NCBI GenBank assembly: GCA_934513205.1
Contig: CAKSWU010000003.1
Coordinates: forward strand, 96,209 to 160,208
Source: an uncultured Faecalibacterium sp.
Lineage (GTDB): Bacteria > Bacillota > Clostridia > Oscillospirales > Ruminococcaceae
Reading direction: 5' to 3'
DNA length: 64,000 nt
Positions 47,612 to 56,607 of this stretch are shown piece after piece (position 1 is the first letter of the stretch; each line of letters begins with the position of its first letter). The position numbers and the translations under genes are program-made. The notes under the pieces are model-generated. The model searched no databases. It had not been told where the DNA came from and saw only the letters and a list, made by a program, of their open reading frames with translations.

Positions 47612-48813
47612 TCTCTGTTTCGGCACTGAATCGCTATGTCAAAGCTCTGTTTGATGCAAACGACACGTTATTTGATCTGGCCCTGCGGGGAGAGATCGCA
47701 AATTTTGTGCGCAATGCCCGCAGCGGGCACTGCTATTTCACCCTGCGGGATGAGGCGTGCAGTGTGAAGGCGGTCATGTTCCGCTCGGATGCATCCCGGC
47801 TGGCATTTCGTCCGGAAGAGGGAATGCGGGTCGTGGTGCGCTGTCGTGCAACTCTGTATGAGCGGGATGGTGCATTTCAGCTGTACGTCACCGAGATGTT
47901 TCCGGACGGCATCGGGGCGGCGCAGCTTGCGCTGGAACAGCTCAAGGCAAAGCTGGAAAAAGAAGGTCTGTTTGATGCGGCATACAAAAAGCCGCTGCCG
48001 GCGTTCCCTGCGTGCATCGGCGTTGTCACCAGCAAGACCGGTGCAGCGCTGCAGGATATCCGCAATGTGATCAGCCGCCGCTGGCCTGCAGCAAAGCTTC
48101 TGCTCTGCCCGGTCACGGTGCAGGGCTTTGAGGCGGCACAGCAGGTGGCGGATGCCATTCAGGTGCTGGACCGGCGAAAGGATGTAGATGAGATCATCGT
48201 GGCCCGGGGCGGCGGAAGCCGGGAAGATCTTTGGGTGTTCAACGCCGAGGTCATTGCGCGGGCTGCATTCCGCTGCCGCAAGCCGCTCATCAGTGCCATC
48301 GGGCATGAGATCGACTATACTATTCTGGACTTTGTAGCAGACCAGCGTGCGCCTACACCATCGGCCGCGGCAGAGCTTGCCGTGCCGGACCGCGCAGAGC
48401 AGGGAAGAATTTTGCAAAATTTACAACAAAATATTCGCAAAAATATGCAAAACCGTCTCGATTTGTGCTATAATGGGTTGGAACAATACAACTATGTGTT
48501 GGAACAGAACCATCCGGCGGACGTTTTACAGCAAAAACAAAATGCCTTGCAGCAGCTGCAGATGGACATCCGGACGCAGCTGCGCGAAAAACAGTTGTCT
48601 GCCGTGCAGAAGCTGCAGCATGGGGCAGAGCTGGCGGATTCTCTGAATCCGTATCGAGTACTGGCCCGGGGCTACGCAATGGTCACAGACTCAAAAGGAA
48701 AAATTCTGACCGAGGATGTGCTGCAGCCAGAGAGATCAATCTATCTTCGAAGTGCTTCCCGCCGTGCAAAATGCCGGGTGGAAGCCGTGGAGGACTGGAA
48801 TGAAAACACCTAA
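47599..48813 (+). CDS. xseA: Exodeoxyribonuclease VII large subunit, 404 aa
   Basis: The ATG at 47599 overlaps the preceding gene by 13 bases. The N-terminal OB-fold (ISVSALNRYVKALFDANDTL, RSGHCYFTLRDEACSVKAVMF) and the catalytic core ARGGGSREDLWVFN and SAIGHEIDYTI are textbook XseA. With XseB it degrades single-stranded DNA. The coiled-coil C-terminal region is where XseB subunits bind. Confidence 0.97.
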   Translation: MAEVISVSALNRYVKALFDANDTLFDLALRGEIANFVRNARSGHCYFTLRDEACSVKAVMFRSDASRLAFRPEEGMRVVVRCRATLYERDGAFQLYVTEMFPDGIGAAQLALEQLKAKLEKEGLFDAAYKKPLPAFPACIGVVTSKTGAALQDIRNVISRRWPAAKLLLCPVTVQGFEAAQQVADAIQVLDRRKDVDEIIVARGGGSREDLWVFNAEVIARAAFRCRKPLISAIGHEIDYTILDFVADQRAPTPSAAAELAVPDRAEQGRILQNLQQNIRKNMQNRLDLCYNGLEQYNYVLEQNHPADVLQQKQNALQQLQMDIRTQLREKQLSAVQKLQHGAELADSLNPYRVLARGYAMVTDSKGKILTEDVLQPERSIYLRSASRRAKCRVEAVEDWNENT

Positions 48814-49024
48814 AAGTTTTGAAGAGGGTATGGAACGGCTGAACGATGTCCTGGCCCGGATGCAGAGTGAGGATACCGCTCTTGCAGATTCGGTCAAGCT
48901 GTACGCAGAGGCTGCTGCTCTGATCGAATATTGCCACGCATCGCTGGAAAAGACTTCGCTGCAGATCGAGGAGATCGACGCAAAGCTTGCGCAGGCGGCG
49001 CACGGTGGGCAGGAGGATGCCTGA
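48800..49024 (+). CDS. xseB: Exodeoxyribonuclease VII small subunit, 74 aa
   Basis: ATG 48800 overlaps xseA, with GGAGG just upstream. FEEGMERLNDVLARMQSED and SVKLYAEAAALIEYC are the XseB signature helical hairpin. It wraps the XseA coiled coil. Its stop is 1 base before the ispA start region. Confidence 0.95.
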   Translation: MKTPKSFEEGMERLNDVLARMQSEDTALADSVKLYAEAAALIEYCHASLEKTSLQIEEIDAKLAQAAHGGQEDA

Positions 49025-49025
49025 G

Positions 49026-49907
49026 ATGAACTATCAAGAACGATATACGGCTTATCTTTCGCAGGCGTCCGCTGCGCTGGATGCAGCCTGCACTGAATTT
49101 CTGCCGGAAGAGTCCGAAGTCTGCCGTGCAGCACGTTACAGCCTGCTGGGCGGCGGCAAGCGCATCCGGGCAGTTCTGGTCCTCAGCACCTGCGAAATGC
49201 TGGGCGGTGATGTCAAGGCAGCACAGCAATTTGCGGCCGCGGTGGAAATGCTGCACTGTTATTCACTCATCCACGATGATCTGCCCTGCATGGACAATGA
49301 TGACCTGCGGCGCGGCCGACCTTCCTGCCATAAGGCGTTTGGGGAGGCAACTGCCATGCTGGCCGGCGATGTTCTGCTGACCGAGGCATTCGAAGCCATT
49401 GCCAACGCACCGGGCTCTGCACAGGCCCGTGTTCGTGCTGCCTGCGCGCTGGGCGCAGGAGCTGGCAGCCGCGGTATGGTCTATGGGCAGGAGCTGGATC
49501 TGAAATACGAAGCTCTTGCCGCGACCGAGGAGCAGCTGCGCCGGATCCACCGGAACAAGACTGGTGCACTGATCAATGCAGCAGTCCAGATGGGCGCTGC
49601 CGCTGCACAGGCAGACGAGGAAATCTGCCGTGCGCTGGAACGCTATGCCTATGGGCTGGGCCTTGTATTTCAGATCGTAGACGATGTGCTGGACGTTACC
49701 AGCACGCCGGAGCAGCTGGGCAAACCCATCGGAAGCGACAGCGAGAATGGAAAGACGACCTTTGTGACCCTGTACGGTGTGCAGGGGGCCATGGAACTTG
49801 CCCGTAAGCTCAACAAGGAAGCCTGTGCAGCGCTGCGAGCACGCTTTGGCGAAAATGCGGCGTTTCTGGAACAGCTGGCACAGCAGCTTCTGATCCGCAA
49901 GAACTGA
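49026..49907 (+). CDS. ispA: Polyprenyl (farnesyl/geranyl) diphosphate synthase, 293 aa
   Basis: ATG 49026 follows AGGAGGATG. The aspartate-rich motifs DDLPCMDNDD (first) and DDVLD (second), plus GGGKRIRAVLV at the IPP site, mark an IspA-type short-chain prenyl transferase. It condenses IPP with DMAPP/GPP to FPP. The neighbour dxs supplies the same pathway. No frameshift or missing residues are seen. Confidence 0.95.
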   Translation: MNYQERYTAYLSQASAALDAACTEFLPEESEVCRAARYSLLGGGKRIRAVLVLSTCEMLGGDVKAAQQFAAAVEMLHCYSLIHDDLPCMDNDDLRRGRPSCHKAFGEATAMLAGDVLLTEAFEAIANAPGSAQARVRAACALGAGAGSRGMVYGQELDLKYEALAATEEQLRRIHRNKTGALINAAVQMGAAAAQADEEICRALERYAYGLGLVFQIVDDVLDVTSTPEQLGKPIGSDSENGKTTFVTLYGVQGAMELARKLNKEACAALRARFGENAAFLEQLAQQLLIRKN

Positions 49908-49944
49908 AACAAATCTCCGAATCAAAGAAGAAGGAAGAGCTACT

Positions 49945-50412
49945 ATGCATTTCATCCACGATATCTTTTCGTTCAACCAGATCCTAACAGCATCGTTGTT
50001 CAGCTGGTTTGTGGCACAAGTGCTAAAGACCATCATCAATTTCATCCTGCTGGGTAAGTTCCAGCTGGAGCGTATGTGGGGCGATGGCGGTATGCCCAGC
50101 GCCCACAGCGCGACTGTATGCGCCATGGTGGTTGCCACAGCACGCTGCGAGGGGATCGACTCTGCCATTTTTGCAGTGGCCTGTGTGGTCGCGATCATCA
50201 CGATGCACGATGCCATGGGCGTACGCCATGAGACCGGCGAGCAGGCAAAAGTGCTGAACCAGCTGATCGCGCAGTGGATCGACATGGGCGAGAAGAACGC
50301 GCCCTTCCTGCAGAACATGCATCTGAAGGAAATGGTGGGCCACACCCCCCTGCAGGTTGTGGCTGGCTTTCTGGTGGGCGTAGCGGTCGGTATGCTGTAC
50401 CCCATCGTGTAA
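49945..50412 (+). CDS. Divergent PAP2-family membrane protein (YuiD-like), 155 aa
   Basis: GAAGAAGG precedes ATG 49945. The protein has several hydrophobic helices and the DUF212 signature GGMPSAHSATVCAMV and DAMGVRHETGEQAKVLN. The family is distantly related to PAP2 phosphatases and may act on lipid phosphates; in Clostridia it often sits between ispA and dxs, suggesting a link with isoprenoid phosphate metabolism. Confidence 0.88.
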   Translation: MHFIHDIFSFNQILTASLFSWFVAQVLKTIINFILLGKFQLERMWGDGGMPSAHSATVCAMVVATARCEGIDSAIFAVACVVAIITMHDAMGVRHETGEQAKVLNQLIAQWIDMGEKNAPFLQNMHLKEMVGHTPLQVVAGFLVGVAVGMLYPIV

Positions 50413-50463
50413 GCTCTGCAGATACAGAGTCATTTACAATAACCCTTTGAAGGACGTGGGATT

Positions 50464-52347
50464 ATGGGATCATCGCTTCTGAACGGCATTCATGGACCTG
50501 ATGATTTAAAACAACTGGATCATTCTCAGATCGTGCAGCTGTGCGAAGAGATCCGACATTTTTTATTGCAGAACATCTCCAAAACAGGCGGACATCTCGC
50601 CTCCAATCTGGGTGCGGTGGAGCTGACAGTAGCGCTGCACCGAGTCCTGAACACCCCGGTGGACAAGATCGTTTTTGACGTGGGCCACCAGTGCTATACC
50701 CACAAGATCCTGACCGGACGCCGGGATCAGTTCGATAAGCTTCGGCAACTGAACGGCATCTCCGGCTTTCCAAACCCCAACGAGAGCGTTCACGATGCGT
50801 TCATTGCCGGTCATGGAAATACGGCGCTTTCTCTTGCCATTGGCATGGCGTGGGCCAAAAAGCTCCGACAGGAGCAGGGGCTTGTGGTAGCGGTCATTGG
50901 TGACGGTGCATTCACCGGCGGCATGGTTTATGAGGGCATGAACAACATCGAGGACTTGGACAACCTGCTCGTCATCCTGAACGACAACAAGATGTCCATT
51001 TCCAAAAATGTGGGTGCCCTTGCCCGCTATCTGACCCATCTGCGCACAACAACGGCTTATTACGATGCCAAGGAGAATGTGAGCAGTTTTCTGGACAAAG
51101 TTCCATTGGTCGGCCCTCCGATGAAAAAGGGCATCACCGATGCCAAGACCCTATTGCGGCGGGCAATGTATCACTCGACCATGTTCGAGGACATGGGGTT
51201 TGAGTATATCGGGCCGGTGGACGGTCACAATGAGGAAGAGCTGGAGCGAACGCTGCGAACTCTTTGCAGCCGCCGCGGTCCGCATTTTTTGCACGTTGTA
51301 ACAAAAAAAGGAAAGGGCTATCAGCCTGCCGAGATCAATCCGGGCAACTATCATGGGGTGGCGGCCTTTGACCCGGACGGAATGCCGGACCCGGAGCTGG
51401 CCCCCAGCGAATCTTTTTCCACCGTGTTTGGCAAACAGCTTGATACGGAGGGCGGCGTATCAAAGAACATCTGCGCTATCACTGCTGCTATGAAATACGG
51501 CACGGGACTGCAGTTTTTCGCACACAGCCACCCGGAACGCTTTTTTGATGTTGGCATGGCAGAGCAGCACGCCGTCACCTTTGCGGCGGGTCTTGCCAGT
51601 CAGGGTATGCTGCCGGTGGTCTGCATCTATTCCACCTTTCTCCAGCGCTCCTATGACCAGATCATCCACGATGTGAATCTTTTGAAGGAAAATGTGGTGT
51701 TTGCCATCGACCGTGCTGGCTTCGTTCCGGCAGATGGCGAGACCCATCAGGGCATTTATGATCCTGCATTCTTGAGTGAAGTCGGGATGCCTATCTATGC
51801 GCCATCCAACTATGCAGAGCTGACGTTCTGGCTGCATGAATTGCTTAAAGACAGTGTCCACGGTCCTCGGGCGATCCGTTACCCGCGGGGCGGAGAAGAC
51901 GCAGTGCTTGCCGAATATCCCTGTACAGGCGCAGAATATGATTTTTTAAGAAAAGCTGAAAATGCAACGATCGTCCTGATTGGATACGCAGACGAAATGT
52001 CGGAACTTCTGCGAGCAGCGACGCTTTTGAAGAGCCGAAACGTTGAGTGCAGCATCCTGAAGCTTGTAAAGATATATCCCTTTACAGATAAACTGCTCGA
52101 AGAAATGATGAAATTCAAAACAGTGGTGTTTGCAGAGGAATGCGTTGCTGTCGGCGGGACCGGTGAGCATCTGGAGTGCGCCCTTTATCAAAAAGACTGG
52201 AACGGAAGATTTGTCCATGTTGCAGTGCGGGAGCTCTGTCTGCCCCACGCATCGGTGGCACAGATCCGGCAGGCAACTGGACTGGATGCAGAGCACCTTG
52301 CCCGGACGGTGCAGGCCGCTGTAATGAAAGGAGAAGTAGAAACGTGA
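50464..52347 (+). CDS. dxs: 1-deoxy-D-xylulose-5-phosphate synthase, 627 aa
   Basis: Dxs condenses pyruvate and glyceraldehyde-3-phosphate, the first step of the MEP isoprenoid pathway, using thiamine diphosphate. The TPP motif is GDGAFTGGMVYEGMNNIEDL, the active-site region EQHAVTFAAGLA. The usual GHSSTSIS is GHGNTALS here, keeping the histidine. ATG 50464 follows AAGGACGTGG. Its stop overlaps the tlyA GTG. Confidence 0.96.
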   Translation: MGSSLLNGIHGPDDLKQLDHSQIVQLCEEIRHFLLQNISKTGGHLASNLGAVELTVALHRVLNTPVDKIVFDVGHQCYTHKILTGRRDQFDKLRQLNGISGFPNPNESVHDAFIAGHGNTALSLAIGMAWAKKLRQEQGLVVAVIGDGAFTGGMVYEGMNNIEDLDNLLVILNDNKMSISKNVGALARYLTHLRTTTAYYDAKENVSSFLDKVPLVGPPMKKGITDAKTLLRRAMYHSTMFEDMGFEYIGPVDGHNEEELERTLRTLCSRRGPHFLHVVTKKGKGYQPAEINPGNYHGVAAFDPDGMPDPELAPSESFSTVFGKQLDTEGGVSKNICAITAAMKYGTGLQFFAHSHPERFFDVGMAEQHAVTFAAGLASQGMLPVVCIYSTFLQRSYDQIIHDVNLLKENVVFAIDRAGFVPADGETHQGIYDPAFLSEVGMPIYAPSNYAELTFWLHELLKDSVHGPRAIRYPRGGEDAVLAEYPCTGAEYDFLRKAENATIVLIGYADEMSELLRAATLLKSRNVECSILKLVKIYPFTDKLLEEMMKFKTVVFAEECVAVGGTGEHLECALYQKDWNGRFVHVAVRELCLPHASVAQIRQATGLDAEHLARTVQAAVMKGEVET

Positions 52348-53147
52348 AAATCCGATTGGATCAATATCTGGTTCAGCATGGCATGATCCAGAGCCGCGAG
52401 CGTGCCAAGGCTATGATCATGGCTGGTGTCGTGTTCGTTAATGAGCAGAAGGTGGATAAGGCCGGTGAAATGATCAAGGAGGACGCCAAAGTGGAGGTCC
52501 GCGGTCATGATATCGGCTATGTCAGCCGCGGCGGTCTGAAGCTGGAAAAAGCCATGCAGTGTTTTCCGCTGACACCGCGGGGCAAGGTGTGCATGGACAT
52601 CGGTGCGTCTACCGGCGGCTTTACCGACTGCATGCTGCAGAACGGTGCCGTCAAGGTCTATGCCGTGGACGTGGGATACGGTCAGCTGGCGTGGAGCCTG
52701 CGCACCGACGAGCGAGTCGTCAACATGGAGCGTACAAACATCCGCAATGTCACGCTGGAAGATCTGGCAGAGCCTGTTGAGTTTTTCAGCGTGGATGTTT
52801 CTTTCATTTCTCTGCACCACATTTTCCCAGTGGCACAGGCCATTACTACGCCGGACGCCATGGGCGTTTGTCTTGTCAAGCCTCAGTTTGAAGCCGGGCG
52901 GGAAAAGGTCGGCAAAAACGGTGTTGTGCGGGACCCTGCCACCCATCGCGAGGTACTGCACAACGCCATGAGTTATGCGGCTGCCAATGGGTTTGTGGTC
53001 CGCGGGCTGGATTTCAGTCCGGTGAAGGGGCCGGAAGGCAACATCGAGTATCTGATGTTCGTGCAGAAGTGCGCGGAACCGGCAGTGTTGGATGACAGCA
53101 TTGCCGAACAGGTCGTGGCGGCAAGCCACAGCAGTCTGGACCGCTGA
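52344..53147 (+). CDS. tlyA: TlyA-family rRNA 2'-O-methyltransferase / hemolysin-like, 267 aa
   Basis: GTG 52344 overlaps the dxs stop, with AAGGAGAAG upstream. The N-terminal S4 domain (RLDQYLVQHGMIQSRERAKAM) is followed by a FtsJ-like methyltransferase core (CMDIGASTGGFTDCMLQNGA, and VDVSFISLHH). Homologues 2'-O-methylate 16S/23S rRNA and affect capreomycin sensitivity. Conserved dxs-tlyA-nadK order supports the call. Confidence 0.94.
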   Translation: MKIRLDQYLVQHGMIQSRERAKAMIMAGVVFVNEQKVDKAGEMIKEDAKVEVRGHDIGYVSRGGLKLEKAMQCFPLTPRGKVCMDIGASTGGFTDCMLQNGAVKVYAVDVGYGQLAWSLRTDERVVNMERTNIRNVTLEDLAEPVEFFSVDVSFISLHHIFPVAQAITTPDAMGVCLVKPQFEAGREKVGKNGVVRDPATHREVLHNAMSYAAANGFVVRGLDFSPVKGPEGNIEYLMFVQKCAEPAVLDDSIAEQVVAASHSSLDR

Positions 53148-53184
53148 TTTTCTGCTCCGGTCGAAACGAAAGGAGATGCCCCGC

Positions 53185-54036
53185 ATGACGATTTACATTT
53201 CCCCGAACCCCGGCAAGGCCGCAGCGAACGAGATCGCACTTCGTGCGGCGCAGATCCTGCTGACACATGGAGCGGCGGTTCTGCTGTGCGAATCACTGCG
53301 GGACAGCTGCAGCATCGTTGGAGCTGTTTATCTGCCGCAGGAGCAATGTCTGCAGCAGGCGGATGTTGTCTTAACCATCGGCGGAGACGGCACCATCCTG
53401 CATGAAGCGAACCTTTCGCTGCAGTATGCAAAACCCATTCTGGGCATCAATCTTGGCCGGTGCGGATTCCTGGCCACCTGCGAGATCAACGAGATGGAAG
53501 CCAAGCTCGCTGCTGTGGCAAAGGGGAATTTTCAGGTGGACAACCGGATGCTGCTTTATGTCCGGGTCCTTGGCCACAAAGGCTGGGAGGGTCACGCTTT
53601 GAACGATGTTGTGGTCACAAAAGGCCGTTTGCAGCAGGCTATTGATTTCAGCATCTACTGTGACGACATCCTTGTGGAGCACTATCGCGGAGATGGCGTC
53701 ATCGTGGCAACGCCAACGGGGTCCACAGCCTACTCTTTGGCGGCAGGCGGGCCAATTCTTGACTCGCAGACCAAGGGCGTTGTTGTGACCCCCATCTGTC
53801 CGCACAGTCTGGCAAGCCCCGCCATGGTTTTTGCACAGGAACGAAAACTGAATATCTGCGTGGGGCAGGTGGCAGACGATGAAGTGTTCATCAGCTGTGA
53901 CGGAGCTGCCGGTTTTCCACTGAAAGCCGGCGCAACAGCAGAGGTACGTCTTTCCGATCAGGTGGTCAAGCTGATCACCTTTGGCAGAGCAGATCAGTTT
54001 CAGGCCATTGACCAGAAACTGAGAAGCAGACGATAA
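53185..54036 (+). CDS. nadK: NAD kinase, 283 aa
   Basis: AAAGGAG precedes ATG 53185. TIGGDGTILHEANL is the GGDGT motif; ILGINLGRCGFLAT and ATPTGSTAYSLAAGGPI are the other NadK signatures. It phosphorylates NAD to NADP. Normal length for the family. Followed by argR after 17 bases. Confidence 0.96.
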   Translation: MTIYISPNPGKAAANEIALRAAQILLTHGAAVLLCESLRDSCSIVGAVYLPQEQCLQQADVVLTIGGDGTILHEANLSLQYAKPILGINLGRCGFLATCEINEMEAKLAAVAKGNFQVDNRMLLYVRVLGHKGWEGHALNDVVVTKGRLQQAIDFSIYCDDILVEHYRGDGVIVATPTGSTAYSLAAGGPILDSQTKGVVVTPICPHSLASPAMVFAQERKLNICVGQVADDEVFISCDGAAGFPLKAGATAEVRLSDQVVKLITFGRADQFQAIDQKLRSRR

Positions 54037-54053
54037 CAGGAAGGTGAGATCAT

Positions 54054-54542
54054 ATGGCACGCAGCCGCAAAGAAGACTCAAAAAGCAAGGCGGAACGCCA
54101 GCAGGCCGTTCTCCGGCTTGTGCAGGAATATCCCATCAGCCGACAGGAGGTGCTGCTGGATCATCTCCGAAGAGACGGCTTTGAGGTGACACAAGCCACC
54201 ATTTCCCGCGATATCCGGGAACTGTGCCTGGTGAAAGCCGCGACCGCAGAAGGCTATCGGTACGTTTCCAGCCGGAACGAGAGCTTCAACCCCAAGACCC
54301 AGACACGCTTCGATACTATTTTCCGGGAGTCGGTACTGGGGGTGGACTATGCCGGGCATGTGGTGCTGGTGAAGTGCTATTCCGGCATGGCAAACGCAGC
54401 CTGTGAAGTTTTTGACGCATTACAATGGAAAAATGTGGTCGGCACCCTTTCTGGCGATGATACGTTTTTGATCGTTGCGCGTTCGGAGCGCGATGCAAAG
54501 ACCATCTGCTCGGAACTGACCCGTCACATTGCACAGAAATAA
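54054..54542 (+). CDS. argR: Arginine repressor ArgR, 162 aa
   Basis: GGAAGGTGAG precedes ATG 54054. The winged-HTH (SRQEVLLDHLRRDGFEVTQ then TISRDIREL) and the hexamerisation/arginine domain (VLVKCYSGMANAACEVFD, GTLSGDDTFLIV) match ArgR/AhrC. About 12 residues longer than usual, in a lysine-rich N-terminus. Its setting between nadK and recN is conserved in Clostridia. Confidence 0.96.
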   Translation: MARSRKEDSKSKAERQQAVLRLVQEYPISRQEVLLDHLRRDGFEVTQATISRDIRELCLVKAATAEGYRYVSSRNESFNPKTQTRFDTIFRESVLGVDYAGHVVLVKCYSGMANAACEVFDALQWKNVVGTLSGDDTFLIVARSERDAKTICSELTRHIAQK

Positions 54543-54557
54543 GCGGGAGAGAGGAAC

Positions 54558-56252
54558 ATGCTGAGCAGCCTGCAAATTGAAAATGTTGCAGTCATCCAGA
54601 AGGCGGAGGTCCATTTTCAGCCGGGTCTGAATGTGCTCACCGGCGAAACGGGCGCGGGAAAATCCATTCTGATCGACTCTATCAATGCCATTTTAGGCAA
54701 CCGTACCTCCAGAGATCTGGTGCGCACCGGTGCATCCAAAGCGGTGATCCGTGCGGCCTTTGAGCAGGTGCCGGACGCGGTTCTGGACAGCTTGGAAAAG
54801 GCGGGCTACGAGCGTTCGGATGCTCTTTTGCTCAGCCGTGAGATCACCGCCGAGGGCAAGAGCAGCTGCCGCATCAACGGAATGCCGGCGACGGCTGCCG
54901 TCCTGCGGGAGCTGTGCGGCGGACTGATCAACATCAACGGACAGCACGATTCGGTGGGCCTTCTGAACCCGGCCCGCCACCTTGGCATTCTGGACGATTA
55001 CGCCCAAAATAGCAAGGAATTTCAGGAATATTATACGCTCTACCGTGAACTTGTCCGCATCAAGCGGGAGCTAGATGCCCTGATCACGGACGAGGCTGAA
55101 AAACAGCGCAGGATCGATCTGCTGAATTATCAGTTGCAGGAGATCGAGGATGCCGGCCTGAAGCCCGGCGAGGAACAGACGCTGGAAAGCCGCCGCAAGG
55201 TGCTTTCCAATGCCTCGTCCATTCGGGATCAGCTGGCAAAAAGCTATGCTCTGCTGTCTGGCGGAGATGACGCTGCCGGTGCGGTGGACCTTCTGGGCGA
55301 GGTCTCCAATGCAATGGATGCTGCTGCACAGTTGGACGAGGCCCTCTCCGGAGCGGCAAGTCAGCTGATGGACCTTTATTACACAGCAAAGGATGTGGCA
55401 GCGGATCTGATCGGCCGGCTGGATTCTTACGATGCCAACGATGCTGAACTGGACGAGATCGAGCAGCGGCTGGACCAGCTTTATAAGCTTAAGCGCAAGT
55501 ATGGGAGCACGGTGGAAGAGGTGATCTCCTTTGGGCAGAAGGCCCGGAGCGAGCTGGAACAGATCCAGTCCTCACAGCAGCGGTACGATCATCTGCAGGC
55601 CGAAAAGCGGCGGCTGTTCGCGGTCGCCCGCGAGAAGGCGGAGACGTTGACCCGGACACGGCTGCACGCCTTTGACGAGCTGAACCGGCGCATTTCCAGC
55701 ACGCTGGATTTCTTGAATATGCCCGGTGTTCGAATGACCCTGAACCATACCCGCGGCCCACTGGCAAGCCATGGACAGGACAGTGTTGAGTTCTATATCT
55801 CCACAAACCCCGGCGAGGCACCGAAGCCGCTGGCAAAGATCGCTTCCGGCGGCGAATTGAGCCGTATCACCCTTGCCATCAAAAACGCCATGGCAGACAA
55901 GGATGCCGTGCCAACAGTCATCTATGATGAAATCGACAGCGGAGTTTCCGGTAAGGCTGCCAGCCGCATCGGCGAGGTACTGCGCCAAAGCGCACAGGGA
56001 CACCAGATCCTGTGCATCACCCACACGGCGCAGATCGCCGCACTGGCAGACTGCCACCTGCAGATCCAGAAAAATGTGACCAATGAGCGCACTTATACCG
56101 AGATCCACCCACTGGATACCGAAGGACGTGTGGAAGCCTTGGCACGGCTGATCTCCGGTGACCATGTTACGGAGCTCTCCCGGGCGAATGCACGGGAGAT
56201 GCTGGAGGAGCGGAACAGCCCCTATCCGGGCTCTGCACGAACCGGGGCTTGA
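54558..56252 (+). CDS. recN: DNA repair protein RecN, 564 aa
   Basis: GGGAGAGAGG precedes ATG 54558. Walker A is TGETGAGKS (28-36, K35), the late signature KIASGGELSRITLAIK and VIYDEIDSGVSGKAA are the ABC/SMC signature and Walker B. Coiled coils lie between. RecN acts in double-strand break repair. Its end overlaps the -35 box of the tyrS promoter. Confidence 0.97.
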   Translation: MLSSLQIENVAVIQKAEVHFQPGLNVLTGETGAGKSILIDSINAILGNRTSRDLVRTGASKAVIRAAFEQVPDAVLDSLEKAGYERSDALLLSREITAEGKSSCRINGMPATAAVLRELCGGLININGQHDSVGLLNPARHLGILDDYAQNSKEFQEYYTLYRELVRIKRELDALITDEAEKQRRIDLLNYQLQEIEDAGLKPGEEQTLESRRKVLSNASSIRDQLAKSYALLSGGDDAAGAVDLLGEVSNAMDAAAQLDEALSGAASQLMDLYYTAKDVAADLIGRLDSYDANDAELDEIEQRLDQLYKLKRKYGSTVEEVISFGQKARSELEQIQSSQQRYDHLQAEKRRLFAVAREKAETLTRTRLHAFDELNRRISSTLDFLNMPGVRMTLNHTRGPLASHGQDSVEFYISTNPGEAPKPLAKIASGGELSRITLAIKNAMADKDAVPTVIYDEIDSGVSGKAASRIGEVLRQSAQGHQILCITHTAQIAALADCHLQIQKNVTNERTYTEIHPLDTEGRVEALARLISGDHVTELSRANAREMLEERNSPYPGSARTGA

Positions 56253-56277
56253 CAAGGCTTGACGCATGTGATACAGT
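56249..56277 (+). promoter_or_regulatory. tyrS promoter
   Basis: TTGACA (56249-56254), overlapping the recN stop, 17-base spacer, TACAGT (56272-56277). Confidence 0.7.
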
Positions 56278-56283
56278 AGTTCT

Positions 56284-56575
56284 TGTCAAAGGTAATGAAG
56301 GGAACAAGTACCCTGAAGGGTTCTGCTCAGAGAAATCCCGGCTGGTGAAAGGGATCGCAGAACGGCAGGCGAAATACCTCCCGGAGCCGCAGGTCGAACG
56401 TGCCGGATGCACCAGTAGACTGTGCCGCGTGCGAGCGTTATCAACGCAGGAGTGTCATTCTGCTCTGGGATGTGCACTTGTGAGGCCGTTTTCGTGAGGG
56501 AGCGGCAAACAGAGGTGGTACCGCGATTTTTCTCGCCCTCTGCCAATTCATTTTGGCGGAGGGCGTTTTCTTTTC
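56284..56575 (+). promoter_or_regulatory. T-box riboswitch (tyrosine)
   Basis: The leader of tyrS carries the antiterminator T-box AACAGAGGTGGTACCGCG (56508-56525), a stem I with specifier TAC (56309-56311, Tyr) in GAACAAGTACCC, and an intrinsic terminator (CGCCCTCTGCCAA at 56534-56546 against TTGGCGGAGGGCG, then TTTT). Uncharged tRNA-Tyr would stabilise the antiterminator and turn tyrS on. Confidence 0.93.
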
Positions 56576-56607
56576 CCTCTGCCCCACAACAACAGGAGGA
56601 ACAACTT